The notes: generated by a model not told the origin, from the letters alone. DNA of 64,000 nt from GCA-002050365 sp038235165 (GCA_038235165.1 JBBSUG010000019.1:22675-86674), one strand, 5' to 3'; positions 15,869 through 24,612 are shown, counted from the stretch's first letter. Numbers and translations: made by a program.

Positions 15869-16300
15869 TTATCTTGAATATTTCGAAGCGAGCCGTCCGA
15901 GCGCAAACGCGCCCAAAGCCAGACCGAAATCGCGCAGGGCAACGTCGAAATAACCCGGAATCAACAGCAAATTAACGACGATCATCAGCAGCCAAGCCGA
16001 AACGACATACGCGAAAATCTTCGGCATAAACCACACGCCGATTCCTGCGATGATCTCGATGACACCTGCGCCGAGCATCAATTCGTGTCCGTGACCGCCG
16101 GTCAAATTATTGACGAACGCCGGCATATATTGATCCCAATTCACCAGAATATGAAAAAATTTATCCAATCCGGCAACTATCGGCGCAACGGTAAAACCGA
16201 AGCGCAAAATTTGATAAGCCTGATAAGCAGGTCGGCTCGTGTCAATTTCCTTTGCACGGGTAGTTTCTCGTTCCATCGTTCCATTCATTACAGTTTCCAT
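15869..16300 (-). CDS. DoxX-like integral membrane protein
   Basis: This 143-residue protein has four predicted membrane helices (about 31-48, 72-90, 95-112 and 118-136) and the FGFTVAPIVAGLDKFF entry typical of small DoxX/DoxD-like proteins. The exact function is not established in this family; members often accompany oxidative and thiol stress genes. AAAGGAG lies about 12 bases before the start. It is divergent from the SufR-like regulator gene, and the palindromic operator at 16387-16414 lies between them, so control by that regulator is likely. Confidence 0.8.
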   Translation of the reverse strand: METVMNGTMERETTRAKEIDTSRPAYQAYQILRFGFTVAPIVAGLDKFFHILVNWDQYMPAFVNNLTGGHGHELMLGAGVIEIIAGIGVWFMPKIFAYVVSAWLLMIVVNLLLIPGYFDVALRDFGLALGAFALGRLASKYSR

Positions 16301-16386
16301 TTTTTTATAATCTCCTTTCCTTTATTTTTTCCAGGTTTTTCCAACAAATCAGATCGCCCGTGTTCCAAATCTACGACTTTCAAAAT

Positions 16387-16414
16387 AATAAGTCAAGGAC
16401 TTATTTGACTTATT
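16387..16414. promoter_or_regulatory. Palindromic operator between doxX-like and regulator genes
   Basis: AATAAGTCAA (16387-16396) and TTGACTTATT (16405-16414) are perfect inverted repeats 8 bases apart. A third half-site, GACTTAT at 16398-16404, makes an inner palindrome ATAAGTC-N3-GACTTAT. The position between divergent genes suggests it is the binding site of the adjacent Fe-S-type regulator. Confidence 0.7.
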
Positions 16415-16459
16415 GTGTTTTTTATTTAAAAAGGTTATATTCAGACGGGAGAAAAGGCT

Positions 16460-17101
16460 ATGGAATCAACAAAATTCGGACAAATTTTCTTTGAAAGTAC
16501 ACGCGGGCGCATCGTTAATCTGCTACGGCGCGGTGCAAGTTCGGTTGAAGAATTATCGCAGCAGCTTGAATTAACGGATAATGCGGTGCGCTCGCATCTG
16601 GCAACGCTCGAACGCGACGGTTTGATTGCACGCGGCGGCGTAATTCCGGGCGCAAGAAAACCGCATTACGCTTATCAACTGACCGACGAAGCGCGGCATC
16701 TCTTCCCGAAAGCCTATCACGCGCTTTTTAATCAGTTGCTGACGGTTTTAAAACTGCGGCTCGCGCCCGATGAAATACAGGAAATTTTAAGAGAAGTGGC
16801 GCGTGGTTTGGCGGCAGACAAAACTCCGAAGGAAGCCAACGAAAGCATCAAGAGCCGAACGGAAAGAGCCGTCGCCGTGATGGAAGAATTGGGCGGCGTA
16901 GCGATTCCCGAAAAGGTGGGCGATAAACTTTTGCTTCAAAGCGGCAGCGGCTGCCCGTTTTCCGATTCGGTGGCGCAGCACCCGGAAGCTTGCCTTCTTG
17001 CCGAAACGCTTTTGTCGGAAATCACGGGTCTCGAAGTGCGCGAACATTGCAATCGCGGCGAATCTCCGCGTTGCGCTTTTGAAGTTATTGCTGATAATTA
17101 G
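16460..17101 (+). CDS. SufR-like winged-helix regulator with Fe-S-type cysteines
   Basis: This 213-residue regulator has an N-terminal ArsR/DeoR-like winged helix (residues 10-70, SSVEELSQQLELTDNAVRSH). Its C-terminal domain has four cysteines at 165, 178, 197 and 205. The first spacing, C-x12-C, equals that of the iron-sulfur repressor SufR, which supports a cluster that senses iron, oxygen or NO. It is followed after 3 bases by a Crp/Fnr gene and faces a DoxX-like gene across a perfect palindrome, its probable operator. The region also holds RIC, globin and hemerythrin, so NO or oxygen sensing is the favoured role. Confidence 0.82.
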   Translation: MESTKFGQIFFESTRGRIVNLLRRGASSVEELSQQLELTDNAVRSHLATLERDGLIARGGVIPGARKPHYAYQLTDEARHLFPKAYHALFNQLLTVLKLRLAPDEIQEILREVARGLAADKTPKEANESIKSRTERAVAVMEELGGVAIPEKVGDKLLLQSGSGCPFSDSVAQHPEACLLAETLLSEITGLEVREHCNRGESPRCAFEVIADN

Positions 17102-17104
17102 GAT

Positions 17105-17755
17105 ATGAAATCACTGATTGAAACCGGAAGTATCGAGTTAATCGAATCATTAAAAAAAGCGGGACGCACCAAATCTTTTAGAGCTGGCACGGAACTTTTT
17201 GCCGAAGGCGAGCAGGCTGATTTTTTGCCGATTATTTTAACCGGCAAAGTGAAGATGATTCATTTTCTCGAACCCGGAAAGGAAGTAATTATCGGCATTT
17301 TCGGCGACGGGGAAATGTTTGCCGTGCCTCCCGTTTTCGACGGCGAGCCTTATCCGGCGACCGCAATTGCGATGGAAAAATCGAAAATTCTTCTGCTTTA
17401 CCGCAAAGATTTTTTGCGTCTTTTGGAAGAGTCGAGCGAATTTTCTTTTATCGTCATCAGTTGGATGTGCGAGATGCTGAGGGAAAAAACGGCGGCGATT
17501 CAGAATCTGGCGACCGCTTCACCGGAACACCGCGCCGGAAATGTAATTGTCCGCTTAATAAAAAACGAAACACTCGAAACTGCGCCTGTAACAATTACTG
17601 TTCGCCGCCAAGACATCGCGGAAATGGCGGGTTTGACGACCGAAACGACGATTCGCTCCGTTAGGAAATTAGCCGATAAAAACCTCATCCGCATCGAGCG
17701 CGGCAAAATCATCATTGACGACATCGAGCCTCTGCGTGAATTTTTAGCAAATTAA
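17105..17755 (+). CDS. Crp/Fnr-family transcriptional regulator
   Basis: The 216-residue protein has an N-terminal cyclic-nucleotide-binding-type barrel (residues 15-125, with FAEGEQADFLPIILTGKVKM). A C-terminal winged helix (about 150-215) contains VRRQDIAEMAGLTTETTIRS as the recognition helix region. There is no N-terminal Fnr cysteine cluster, so it is closer to Dnr/NO-type or Crp-type members. It sits 3 bases after the SufR-like gene, in one operon. A TGAT-N4-ATCA site at 21771-21782, in front of the RIC operon, is a fitting target. Confidence 0.92.
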   Translation: MKSLIETGSIELIESLKKAGRTKSFRAGTELFAEGEQADFLPIILTGKVKMIHFLEPGKEVIIGIFGDGEMFAVPPVFDGEPYPATAIAMEKSKILLLYRKDFLRLLEESSEFSFIVISWMCEMLREKTAAIQNLATASPEHRAGNVIVRLIKNETLETAPVTITVRRQDIAEMAGLTTETTIRSVRKLADKNLIRIERGKIIIDDIEPLREFLAN

Positions 17756-18147
17756 AATAATTCCACCGGCGCACGACTGACATATTCGAGCATCCGATTG
17801 GCGATGGCGTTTGCCCGCGTTTTCAGATAATCGGTTGTTTCGCCCGCGAAAGTTTCGTCAATCGTTTCATAGAAAATCTCTAACCAGCGATCAAAATGTT
17901 CAAATGTGAGCCGCGATTTTTGGTTCAATGCGCCGTGAACCTGCATCGGATTTCGTCCGTGTTTCTGATAATTACCCGTGCCGAAAAGCATCGTTTCCCA
18001 AAAATCGCCGATAATCGGCAGATGGTGATCCAAATCCAGTTTTACTACGTCGGTGAAAAAGTAGCCGATTTCTTCGTCAGTCATCGCTCTGGCATAAAAG
18101 CGATTCATCAAATCATCAATATCGGCACGGTTTTCAATATCTTTCAT
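17752..18147 (-). CDS. Group III truncated hemoglobin
   Basis: The 131-residue globin matches group III truncated hemoglobins. It opens DIDDLMNRFYARAMTDEEIG, has HLPIIGDFWETMLFG mid-protein, and the proximal histidine is expected in NPMQVHGALN (near residue 71) before HFDRWLEIF. These proteins bind O2 or NO and protect against nitrosative stress or scavenge oxygen. Its start overlaps the stop of the upstream membrane-protein gene by four bases, and its end overlaps the convergent Crp/Fnr gene end by four. Confidence 0.9.
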   Translation of the reverse strand: MKDIENRADIDDLMNRFYARAMTDEEIGYFFTDVVKLDLDHHLPIIGDFWETMLFGTGNYQKHGRNPMQVHGALNQKSRLTFEHFDRWLEIFYETIDETFAGETTDYLKTRANAIANRMLEYVSRAPVELF

Positions 18148-18587
18148 TGTTCAATTCTCAAATTGCTTTTTAACAGACTCGCGCCCAAGATGAAAAGCAG
18201 TATAAATTTTAACACTTCAAATGCGATAAAAATCAGATGTGTGTTCGATTGTGGCGCGACAGTTCCGGCGATTCCTTGCTCGGCGCGGACGTTTAAAAGC
18301 GGCAACAGCCAGACGGTTTGCAGCAGTAATAAAATGAAAATCGCGCCGAAAATATACAAAGCAAAATTCGTCGCCGGACGCGCAAAAAACAATGAAACGA
18401 GCATCATTATTGCAAATACGATTTCGATGCGGTTGAGCATTTGAAAAACGATTTTTCCGATGCCTAAACCGAGCGCGAGCGTGATATTCGGAGCGCGGAA
18501 TTTGAGTGGTGCTTCCATAAAAGAAATCGCGCCGACCATTCCGAACCAGACGAAAGGAATCGCTATTTGTAAAGTTTTTAAGAACAT
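18144..18587 (-). CDS. Four-helix integral membrane protein (DUF4149-like)
   Basis: This 147-residue protein has four hydrophobic helices (about 5-22, 45-68, 73-95 and 118-140). It opens LQIAIPFVWFGMVGAISFME and ends in a short basic tail. It resembles small DUF4149-type membrane proteins, without a known activity; the assignment is tentative. Four-base overlap with the globin gene implies a tight pair, so it may serve NO or oxygen handling at the membrane. Confidence 0.7.
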   Translation of the reverse strand: MFLKTLQIAIPFVWFGMVGAISFMEAPLKFRAPNITLALGLGIGKIVFQMLNRIEIVFAIMMLVSLFFARPATNFALYIFGAIFILLLLQTVWLLPLLNVRAEQGIAGTVAPQSNTHLIFIAFEVLKFILLFILGASLLKSNLRIEQ

Positions 18588-18608
18588 AAAAAAAGCAAAA
18601 AAGCGTAT

Positions 18609-19670
18609 TTATTCGGTTTTGCGCTCATAAATCGCCAGTGGTCCTTCGCGCAAGCCGCGCAGCCAGAGAGCGAGATTTTCGCGTCCCGGCGACCAGACGA
18701 GCAACAGAGCGAGTGCGCCGTAAATCGGCAGATGACCGATCAATTCCGACCAGTTGAAAATCGTCAAAGTCATATTAATCGGAATCCACGCGACCAAAAT
18801 AATCGCTCGCGGAAAAATGTCGAGCAAAATCCACAAACCGACCAGCAATTCGACCGCGCCTGCAAACAAAATAAATGTTTCGTCCGCCATCGGTATTCCA
18901 AAAGCGTTGGTAAAATTCAGCGGATAACGCTGGAGAAAATCGGCGGCGAGCGGAATGTTGGCGAATTTTTCCGTAAAGGCGACAACGATAAGACTTAAAC
19001 CCAAACCCGTCCGCAGTGCCGGGATCGCTTTTTCCATCAGCTTTACCGACGGTTCGAGGCGCGGGAAAATCAAACGGTCAATCGAAATCGGACCGCGTCC
19101 GGCGAAAAAGAAAAACGCCGCAAATCCGAGATACATCGAACTTTCGAGCATCGGTTCAAGACCGACAAGAAAAATTCCGGCACACCATAAAACACCGAGC
19201 GCGACAGCGGCAAGCCGCGTCAAACCGCCGTAAAAAAGCGCGAGCGCGATGCCCGTTTCCGCCAAACCGACAAGATACATCCACACACCGGGCAGCTTGT
19301 TGTTCGGCGTGAAAAGCTCACCCTGAACTCCGCTGACGAGCAGCGGCACGGCAACGTGAATGCCGATAATGGCGGGAATCAAACCATATAAAGCCGCGCG
19401 GCGGTCATCAGTCGCGCCGAAATTTTCCGGTCCCGGCACAAATCCTTTTTGCCCGCGCCATCGGTAGAAAAACCACGCGGCGAGTGTTACGAGCAAAACC
19501 GCGCCGACAAAAGCGAGCGGCAGCGGACGAAAAAATAAATCCCAACGCAGATGATAATTCCCGGTTTCGTAAAACCATTTTTCGTGGGCTGAAACGCTTG
19601 TTGCAGCTGAAAAAACTATCGAAAAAGTTAAAAGAATTTTCGTTATTGATAAATTAAATCTTTTTCTCAT
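18609..19670 (-). CDS. Large DoxX-type membrane protein with signal sequence
   Basis: This 353-residue protein has an N-terminal signal segment (FSIVFSAATSVSAHEKWF) followed by about nine membrane helices in two DoxX-like repeats. Repeat cues are MYLVGLAETGIALALFYGGL and FILFAGAVELLVGLWILLDI. Members are linked to thiosulfate:quinone reduction or redox homeostasis, but the reaction here is unknown. It lies between the DUF4149-like/globin pair and the hemerythrin-RIC genes, all on the minus strand, consistent with one stress regulon. Confidence 0.82.
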   Translation of the reverse strand: MRKRFNLSITKILLTFSIVFSAATSVSAHEKWFYETGNYHLRWDLFFRPLPLAFVGAVLLVTLAAWFFYRWRGQKGFVPGPENFGATDDRRAALYGLIPAIIGIHVAVPLLVSGVQGELFTPNNKLPGVWMYLVGLAETGIALALFYGGLTRLAAVALGVLWCAGIFLVGLEPMLESSMYLGFAAFFFFAGRGPISIDRLIFPRLEPSVKLMEKAIPALRTGLGLSLIVVAFTEKFANIPLAADFLQRYPLNFTNAFGIPMADETFILFAGAVELLVGLWILLDIFPRAIILVAWIPINMTLTIFNWSELIGHLPIYGALALLLVWSPGRENLALWLRGLREGPLAIYERKTE

Positions 19671-19695
19671 ACGGACATTCTACGCAATAAAGTCA

Positions 19696-20244
19696 TTAAG
19701 CGCAGAACTTCGCGCCCGTGCCGAAGCGCGGCGGTAGATTGTTGATTTCAAATTGCATACGCTCATTCAAAGCGACGCGTTCGGGGAAACTTAGAAGCTG
19801 ATTAGTCCACAAATAAACTTCAGTCTCTTCCATATCGTTGTGCGTTTCGAGTCGTCGTTTTACGGAAATTATTTTTTCACGGACACCCGCGAGTTGTTTT
19901 GAAAAATCAGCAATAGTCTTATTTTCGCGCCATTCGCGCAATAATTTAATCATTGCGGAAAGCTCGCGCATAAAGAAATTATGATCGTCCTGCAAATCCT
20001 TTATCGCTTTTTGCGCTTCGTCTAATGGCGGAACACGATTATTTTCAGTTATTTGTGTTTCAATCGCATTTATTATCGACGGAAAAAGATGTAGATGCTC
20101 GGCGCGGATGTGCATTGCCAGCCGCGCCCAGAAGAAATCGAGCGATATGTAAATCGTTTCGATGTTTTCGTCGTCGAGCGCGGCAAAAACTTTGTCGAGT
20201 AGCGCGTCCAATTCCGAATGATCGTCGGCGAGCGGAAATTCCAT
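19696..20244 (-). CDS. Hemerythrin HHE-domain protein
   Basis: This 182-residue four-helix protein carries hemerythrin-like metal ligands in DDHSELDALLDKVF near the N-terminus, HIRAEHLHLFPSI about residues 58-70, DDHNFFMREL near 100 and HNDMEETEVY near 150. It would hold a di-iron site binding O2 or NO. The start ATG 20244 was chosen because it begins the conserved domain, 5 bases after the RIC stop; an upstream in-frame extension overlaps RIC. It is part of the RIC operon. Confidence 0.88.
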   Translation of the reverse strand: MEFPLADDHSELDALLDKVFAALDDENIETIYISLDFFWARLAMHIRAEHLHLFPSIINAIETQITENNRVPPLDEAQKAIKDLQDDHNFFMRELSAMIKLLREWRENKTIADFSKQLAGVREKIISVKRRLETHNDMEETEVYLWTNQLLSFPERVALNERMQFEINNLPPRFGTGAKFCA

Positions 20245-20249
20245 CTTTT

Positions 20250-21044
20250 TTAATGTTGCTGCGCGCGGTCGTGCAAGCCGCATTCTACATCGTCCATTCG
20301 ATTTGCGTCCGCCGGTTTGCCGCTTCCTTCCATCTCGATTGCCTTTGGAAATAAAATGTTATTTTCCAGATGAATATGTTGGTGCATATCTTTTTCGTAT
20401 TCTTCGAGTGCGCCGTAGAGCGTTTGATATGTGATGCAGGCATCGTCGGGAGCGGCAAAATGATCGCTGAATCGGCGGATTTCCCGCAGATGTTCGCCCG
20501 CCGCATCGTGTTCTTCGACCATTACTTTGACCGGATTTTTTGCCGAACCGAACGGCGCGGACGGAATCGGCTGACCGAAATTGAGCGAGCTTTCCATCAA
20601 TGCGATATACGGGAAAAGCATCCGTTCTTCCTTCAACATATGGTTTTCGAGTTCGAGCCGCAACGCGCCGAAAACTTTCTGAATATCGAAAAGTTCCGCG
20701 TGATTTCCGCCGTGAACCGAGCAAGCTTTTTCGAGCAACGCGGTGATTCGCTCGTTTTCATCACGCGTAAAAACGTGATGTTTCCGCACGATGTAATCTG
20801 ACAAAGATGCCAGCGACATTGTTGTAAAATCCGTGTCCGACAAATTATTTTGCGCCGAACCGTTGACAGTTTTTTCAAGCATTTCCGCTACTTGATTCAT
20901 TTCAACTCCGGCATTTTGACACGCTTTTTCAAACGAAATGTGTCCGCCGCAGCAGTAATCAATCTTAAACTTTTCAAACACACGCGTTGCCGCCGGATTC
21001 TCGACCGCTAAGTCGCGGACAGTTTTGTTTTTGTCAATTAACAT
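20250..21044 (-). CDS. Iron-sulfur cluster repair di-iron protein (RIC/ScdA/YtfE family)
   Basis: The 264-residue protein begins at ATG 21044 with AGGAG 9 bases upstream; a longer in-frame reading reaches into the previous gene and is rejected. Residues 1-60 are a ScdA-N (DUF542) domain with Cys31-Cys32 in YCCGG. A hemerythrin-type di-iron domain follows, with ligands in RKHHVFTRDE, LENHMLKEERMLFPYI, EEHDAAGEH and HQHIHLENNILFP. RIC proteins repair Fe-S clusters damaged by NO or peroxide. Its operon includes a second hemerythrin and a DUF2249 protein. Confidence 0.95.
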   Translation of the reverse strand: MLIDKNKTVRDLAVENPAATRVFEKFKIDYCCGGHISFEKACQNAGVEMNQVAEMLEKTVNGSAQNNLSDTDFTTMSLASLSDYIVRKHHVFTRDENERITALLEKACSVHGGNHAELFDIQKVFGALRLELENHMLKEERMLFPYIALMESSLNFGQPIPSAPFGSAKNPVKVMVEEHDAAGEHLREIRRFSDHFAAPDDACITYQTLYGALEEYEKDMHQHIHLENNILFPKAIEMEGSGKPADANRMDDVECGLHDRAQQH

Positions 21045-21072
21045 ATCTATAACTCCTATATAATATTTTTTT

Positions 21073-21708
21073 TTAGAAAAGTCCTGCGCCCGCCGTTTTC
21101 GCGTAGATGTGGTTTTCAACCGGCGGATGAGCGATTGCGCCGACTGCCGCGCTTGGTTTGTAAAAATAAATAAACCAATGTGCCGGACGGCGTTCTTCCG
21201 CCCAACTCGCGTAGCCGCGCCGCGCAAACATATCTCTGAGCGGAATCGGATCAAACGGATGATGAATGAGCAGAACGTCTTCAGCGTGTTTGAGCGAAAC
21301 CAGACCTTTGGCAATCTTCGGCATCGGGTCTTGGTGCTTTTCCGCCTGTTCGATCACATCAATGAAAATTATTCGCGCATCAATATCTTTCAAACCCAAA
21401 ATTTCGAGCGGTTTGCGCGGCGGATTCGTTTCGCGGAATTCGTGCGTTTCACGCGAATAAACTTGCAATTCTTCGGCGAGTTCTTCGGAATCAACGCCCG
21501 CCGCAAGATTCAAAACATATAGTGCTTCGGAAACAGGAATCCGCGCAATCCGCGCCGCCTGAGCGACCGTAACTCTGCCGCTCATCGCCCGCCGCAATTT
21601 CGGATAATTCAAACGCTCGAATTCCGGCGCAAGCCAGATGAACGCGCTCAAAAGATGCTCGCCCAATTCCAAAACTTCTTTGACTTTCATATCTGCCGTA
21701 ACTTTCAT
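21073..21708 (-). CDS. DUF1858-DUF2249 two-domain protein
   Basis: The start at ATG 21708 is chosen because AGGAGG lies 10 bases upstream. The 211-residue protein has an N-terminal DUF1858-like helical part (MKVTADMKVKEVLELG, then FERLNYPKLRRAMSGRVTVA). A C-terminal DUF2249 domain follows, with DARIIFIDVIEQ, LLIHHPFDPIPLRDMF and HWFIYFYKP. Such proteins commonly neighbour RIC and hemerythrins in denitrifying or NO-resistant bacteria, with an unproven role. It heads the RIC-hemerythrin operon, behind an Fnr-type site. Confidence 0.88.
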   Translation of the reverse strand: MKVTADMKVKEVLELGEHLLSAFIWLAPEFERLNYPKLRRAMSGRVTVAQAARIARIPVSEALYVLNLAAGVDSEELAEELQVYSRETHEFRETNPPRKPLEILGLKDIDARIIFIDVIEQAEKHQDPMPKIAKGLVSLKHAEDVLLIHHPFDPIPLRDMFARRGYASWAEERRPAHWFIYFYKPSAAVGAIAHPPVENHIYAKTAGAGLF

Positions 21709-21770
21709 TTGTTCATAACCTCCTGCTGCATCTGTAAAGTTAATTATGAACCGAAAAAAAGTATAAAATA

Positions 21771-21782
21771 TGATTTGAATCA
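21771..21782 (-). promoter_or_regulatory. Fnr/Dnr-type box upstream of the RIC operon
   Basis: TGAT-TTGA-ATCA is the core of the Fnr/Dnr consensus TTGAT-N4-ATCAA, with both outer bases changed. A -10-like TATACT lies just downstream on the minus strand (21765-21760). A further inverted repeat, CCCGA-N7-TCGGG, is at 21788-21804. The box is a fitting target of the Crp/Fnr regulator encoded at 17105. Confidence 0.55.
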
Positions 21783-21804
21783 CAAAACCCGACTAATGTT
21801 CGGG

Positions 21805-22223
21805 CGCAGGCATTGCCATTATTCGGAAATTCAAGTGACGAAGTTGGATTTTGGTTTTTGGTTGATTATAATTTTTCTCATTTTTTTGCCCACATGAGGA
21901 ATTATCCGAGAATTACCCGCTTGACAGGCACGAACGGGTAAGACAAAACTTGCGTAAAAAGAGCTTGACGGCTTTTGCAGAGACGAAATTCGAACGGAAA
22001 CTTTACCTGAGGAAGAAAATATGTTGGATTTGCAGGCGGCGCATTAACTGATTTACCGTGCCGATTGTTCGTTGTTTAGGGTGTGTCCGGTTTCGAGCGC
22101 GAGCATTAACTTTTTCGGCGCGGTGATTGAATTGTAGGCTGAAAGCATCAAGGTCGGCGGACGTGTTTCGTCAGCATCAGCAACGCGGTTAAAAATGAGT
22201 GTCAATTTCTGCAATGATTTTGA
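21805..22223. other. Intergenic stretch without a convincing gene
   Basis: About 420 bases hold short fragments with coding-like base use (for example near 21980-22045) but repeated stops in all frames. It looks like decayed gene remnants between the convergently or separately expressed RIC operon and the amino-sugar cluster. No RNA gene is recognised. Confidence 0.5.
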
Positions 22224-23843
22224 TTAATTTTTAGTAACCAAGCGACACTGCAAATCAAAACTGATGTCCGCCTCAAAAGTTCGGTTCCACGGCAAATCGA
22301 ATGTTAAATTTGAAGGCTTTTCGCACATCAGATTTCCTTTTGAACTCTGCGAACTCGCGCCGAAAAAATCGTTTGATAATTCTTTAAACGAATCTTTCAA
22401 TAAATTTAAACTGTAAACTTCGACTTTCTGAGTCGCTTCGTCTGACAGTCGAAAAGCATTCCAATCATTTTCTTTGATATAACTTTTCGCTTTGGCGCGA
22501 ACGATGTTGTGGAAATAATAATCGTCTAAAACGCGGTGGAACGTGAACCAGTTTTCCGCCGTTAAAATTCGCGTTTTGGCAGCGTCGGATTTCGTCAATT
22601 TCGCTTTGGCGAGCGCGAAAATCACGCCTTGCGGCAGCGTCGTGCCGATGGTATTTCCAGCGGTGTTCCACGCGGCGTAACTGTTGATGCGCGGCATAAT
22701 TTGAGCTTCGGCGAGTTGTTTGGTGAACGAAACGTCGCCGCCCTGCACATCGCCTTTCGGGTCAATGTCGGCGACGATGATTTGACGATTTTCGTCGAGT
22801 TTGTTTTTGATTTCAGCGGCGAATTCGCCCGCCGAGTTTTTTTCAAATCTGGTCGCGTAAACGTAAAACAGCAAATCTGCCTTTTTCGCGTCCGAAACTT
22901 CGCGCCCGCCGACGGCTTTGATGTGAAAACCGACGGTTTGCTTGAGCGGACGATCTTCAAACGGCATCACTGAATTTGCCGCATCGGTTGACGAATAGAC
23001 GGCTTTGACGGTCGGATGAAAATTGAATTTGTCGCTCAAAGAACGTGCCAAAAGTAACATCGAAACTTCGTCCGCGCCGGGTTGAATGGCTATTTTTTCG
23101 GTCAGTTTCGTTTTCTTCGTCAGCGCGATTAAATTTTCGCGGTCGGCAACGTGAATGCCTTTCGGTTTCGCGTCGTCCTGCGACAAAATCAGGAAATCAA
23201 TCGTCTTATCTTTAACTAAATCAACGACTTCGCGGTTAATTTTCAAATCGCGGACACGCGCGGCTTTGTAATTCGCCAACGCTTCGGCGGGAATTTTCGC
23301 TTCGAGCGCGGCGGTTTGCGCTTTCAACATCGGATCAACCGAAATTTCCGCCCATTCCGCCAGATTCGCCCGATACGCTTCGTTCGCGCCCGTGCCGGTC
23401 GGCGCGAGACGCATAATCACGCTTGAGCCGTAAATTTTCATTTGCGGCGCGAGTTTTCGCATTTCTTTGATAAACGCGAGTCGTTTGAGCGCAGTTTGAT
23501 CGTCCGTTTCGTGAACGCGCATCGCCACGAGTCCGCCGTAAGCGAGCATATCAACCGAGATAATCGCCGCGTCGAACGATTTCAAATCCTGTTTTTTAAT
23601 CCATTCGATGATTTGATCGGACTTGCCCGCGTCGGTAAATTTACCTAAAAGTTCCATCGGCGGCGCGACGATTTCGGCATCGCCGATCAAACCCATTCTG
23701 ACGGGAAATTGCAGACACGGCGGACGGTCGTCGAGCGGAATCAAAAGAATTTTCGTCGGCAGTTTCGTTTGATTTTGCGCCGAAACGCCGCCGAAAGAAG
23801 CGAGCGTAAAAATGATGATGAAACAGATTTTGATAATTTTCAT
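22224..23843 (-). CDS. Secreted DUF4127 family protein
   Basis: The start is ATG 23843, one base after the GntR stop, giving 539 residues with a signal peptide ending in GGVSAQ. The mature part opens with ILLIPLDDRPPCLQFPV, the hallmark of DUF4127, and continues with DAAIISVDMLAYGGLVAMR, FLILSQDDAKPKGIHV and SYAAWNTAGNTIGTTL. The family is periplasmic or surface-exposed with unproven activity, often encoded beside glycan genes. Translational coupling with the DasR-like regulator ties it to amino-sugar use. Confidence 0.9.
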   Translation of the reverse strand: MKIIKICFIIIFTLASFGGVSAQNQTKLPTKILLIPLDDRPPCLQFPVRMGLIGDAEIVAPPMELLGKFTDAGKSDQIIEWIKKQDLKSFDAAIISVDMLAYGGLVAMRVHETDDQTALKRLAFIKEMRKLAPQMKIYGSSVIMRLAPTGTGANEAYRANLAEWAEISVDPMLKAQTAALEAKIPAEALANYKAARVRDLKINREVVDLVKDKTIDFLILSQDDAKPKGIHVADRENLIALTKKTKLTEKIAIQPGADEVSMLLLARSLSDKFNFHPTVKAVYSSTDAANSVMPFEDRPLKQTVGFHIKAVGGREVSDAKKADLLFYVYATRFEKNSAGEFAAEIKNKLDENRQIIVADIDPKGDVQGGDVSFTKQLAEAQIMPRINSYAAWNTAGNTIGTTLPQGVIFALAKAKLTKSDAAKTRILTAENWFTFHRVLDDYYFHNIVRAKAKSYIKENDWNAFRLSDEATQKVEVYSLNLLKDSFKELSNDFFGASSQSSKGNLMCEKPSNLTFDLPWNRTFEADISFDLQCRLVTKN

Positions 23844-23844
23844 T

Positions 23845-24585
23845 TTAGGTATTTTTCGACAGATAAAAAGTCGCACGGTAACGGTCGGCGCGGTAGGTCG
23901 TGTGCGCCGATTCAATCGGCTGATTCGATTCGCTGAAAACGACGCGGTGGACGACCAAAACCGGCGCACCGGCGCGAATTCCCAACTGTTTGGCGACGAA
24001 ACGCGTCGCCGCTTTCGCCTCCAAAATTTCTTCGGCGTGGTGCATTTCCAAATCGTAATTTTCGGTCAAAACTTGATACAGCGAATTTTTCGTTAAGTCG
24101 AATTCTTCGAGTTTCGGGAACAAATAAGCGGGCAAAAAAGTTTGCTCGAACGCCATCGCTTCGCCGTCTGCCAGCCGCAAACGCTCTAAATGGATGACTT
24201 CTGCGCCCGCGCCGAGCCGCAGGTTTTCCATCACGTCGTCGGTCGCCAGTTCTCTCTGCAAAGTCAGAACGCGGGAACTCGGTTTTAAGCCGAGCGACAG
24301 CATCTCTTCGGAAAACCCGTTTAAATTGCGCGTGTGAACGTCAATTTTGCGGTTGTTGACGAAAGTTCCGACACCGCGTTCGTGATAAATCAAACCTTCG
24401 AGCCGCAGTTTTTGCAACGCTTGCCGAACGGTCATCCGGCTGACCAGATACCGTTCCGCCAACTCGCGTTCGGACGGCAGATGTTCCTTTTCCTTGAACT
24501 CGTCGTTCTGAATCTGAATTCGCAGAGCTTCGGCAATTTGCGCGTGAAGCGGGACGATTCCGTTGCGCTGTAAAGTTTCTTGCAT
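23845..24585 (-). CDS. GntR/HutC-family repressor, DasR/NagR-like
   Basis: This 246-residue regulator has a GntR winged helix (residues 10-75, LPSERELAERYLVSRMTVRQ) and a UTRA ligand domain (95-240, with EVIHLERLRLADGEAMAFEQ). UTRA members NagR and DasR sense phosphorylated amino sugars. Two sites resembling their operator lie upstream (24601-24612, 24735-24750), the second matching the DasR consensus AGTGGTCTAGACCACT at 15 of 16 positions. It probably represses itself, the DUF4127 gene and the divergent TonB receptor cluster when amino sugars are absent. Confidence 0.92.
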   Translation of the reverse strand: MQETLQRNGIVPLHAQIAEALRIQIQNDEFKEKEHLPSERELAERYLVSRMTVRQALQKLRLEGLIYHERGVGTFVNNRKIDVHTRNLNGFSEEMLSLGLKPSSRVLTLQRELATDDVMENLRLGAGAEVIHLERLRLADGEAMAFEQTFLPAYLFPKLEEFDLTKNSLYQVLTENYDLEMHHAEEILEAKAATRFVAKQLGIRAGAPVLVVHRVVFSESNQPIESAHTTYRADRYRATFYLSKNT

Positions 24586-24600
24586 TTTTTTTGTTCGCGT

Positions 24601-24612
24601 TGGACTAGACCG
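24601..24612. promoter_or_regulatory. DasR/NagR-type operator, site 1
   Basis: TGGACTAGACCG matches the dre core TGGTCTAGACCA at 10 of 12 positions. It lies 16 bp upstream of the GntR start, which suggests autoregulation. Confidence 0.6.
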
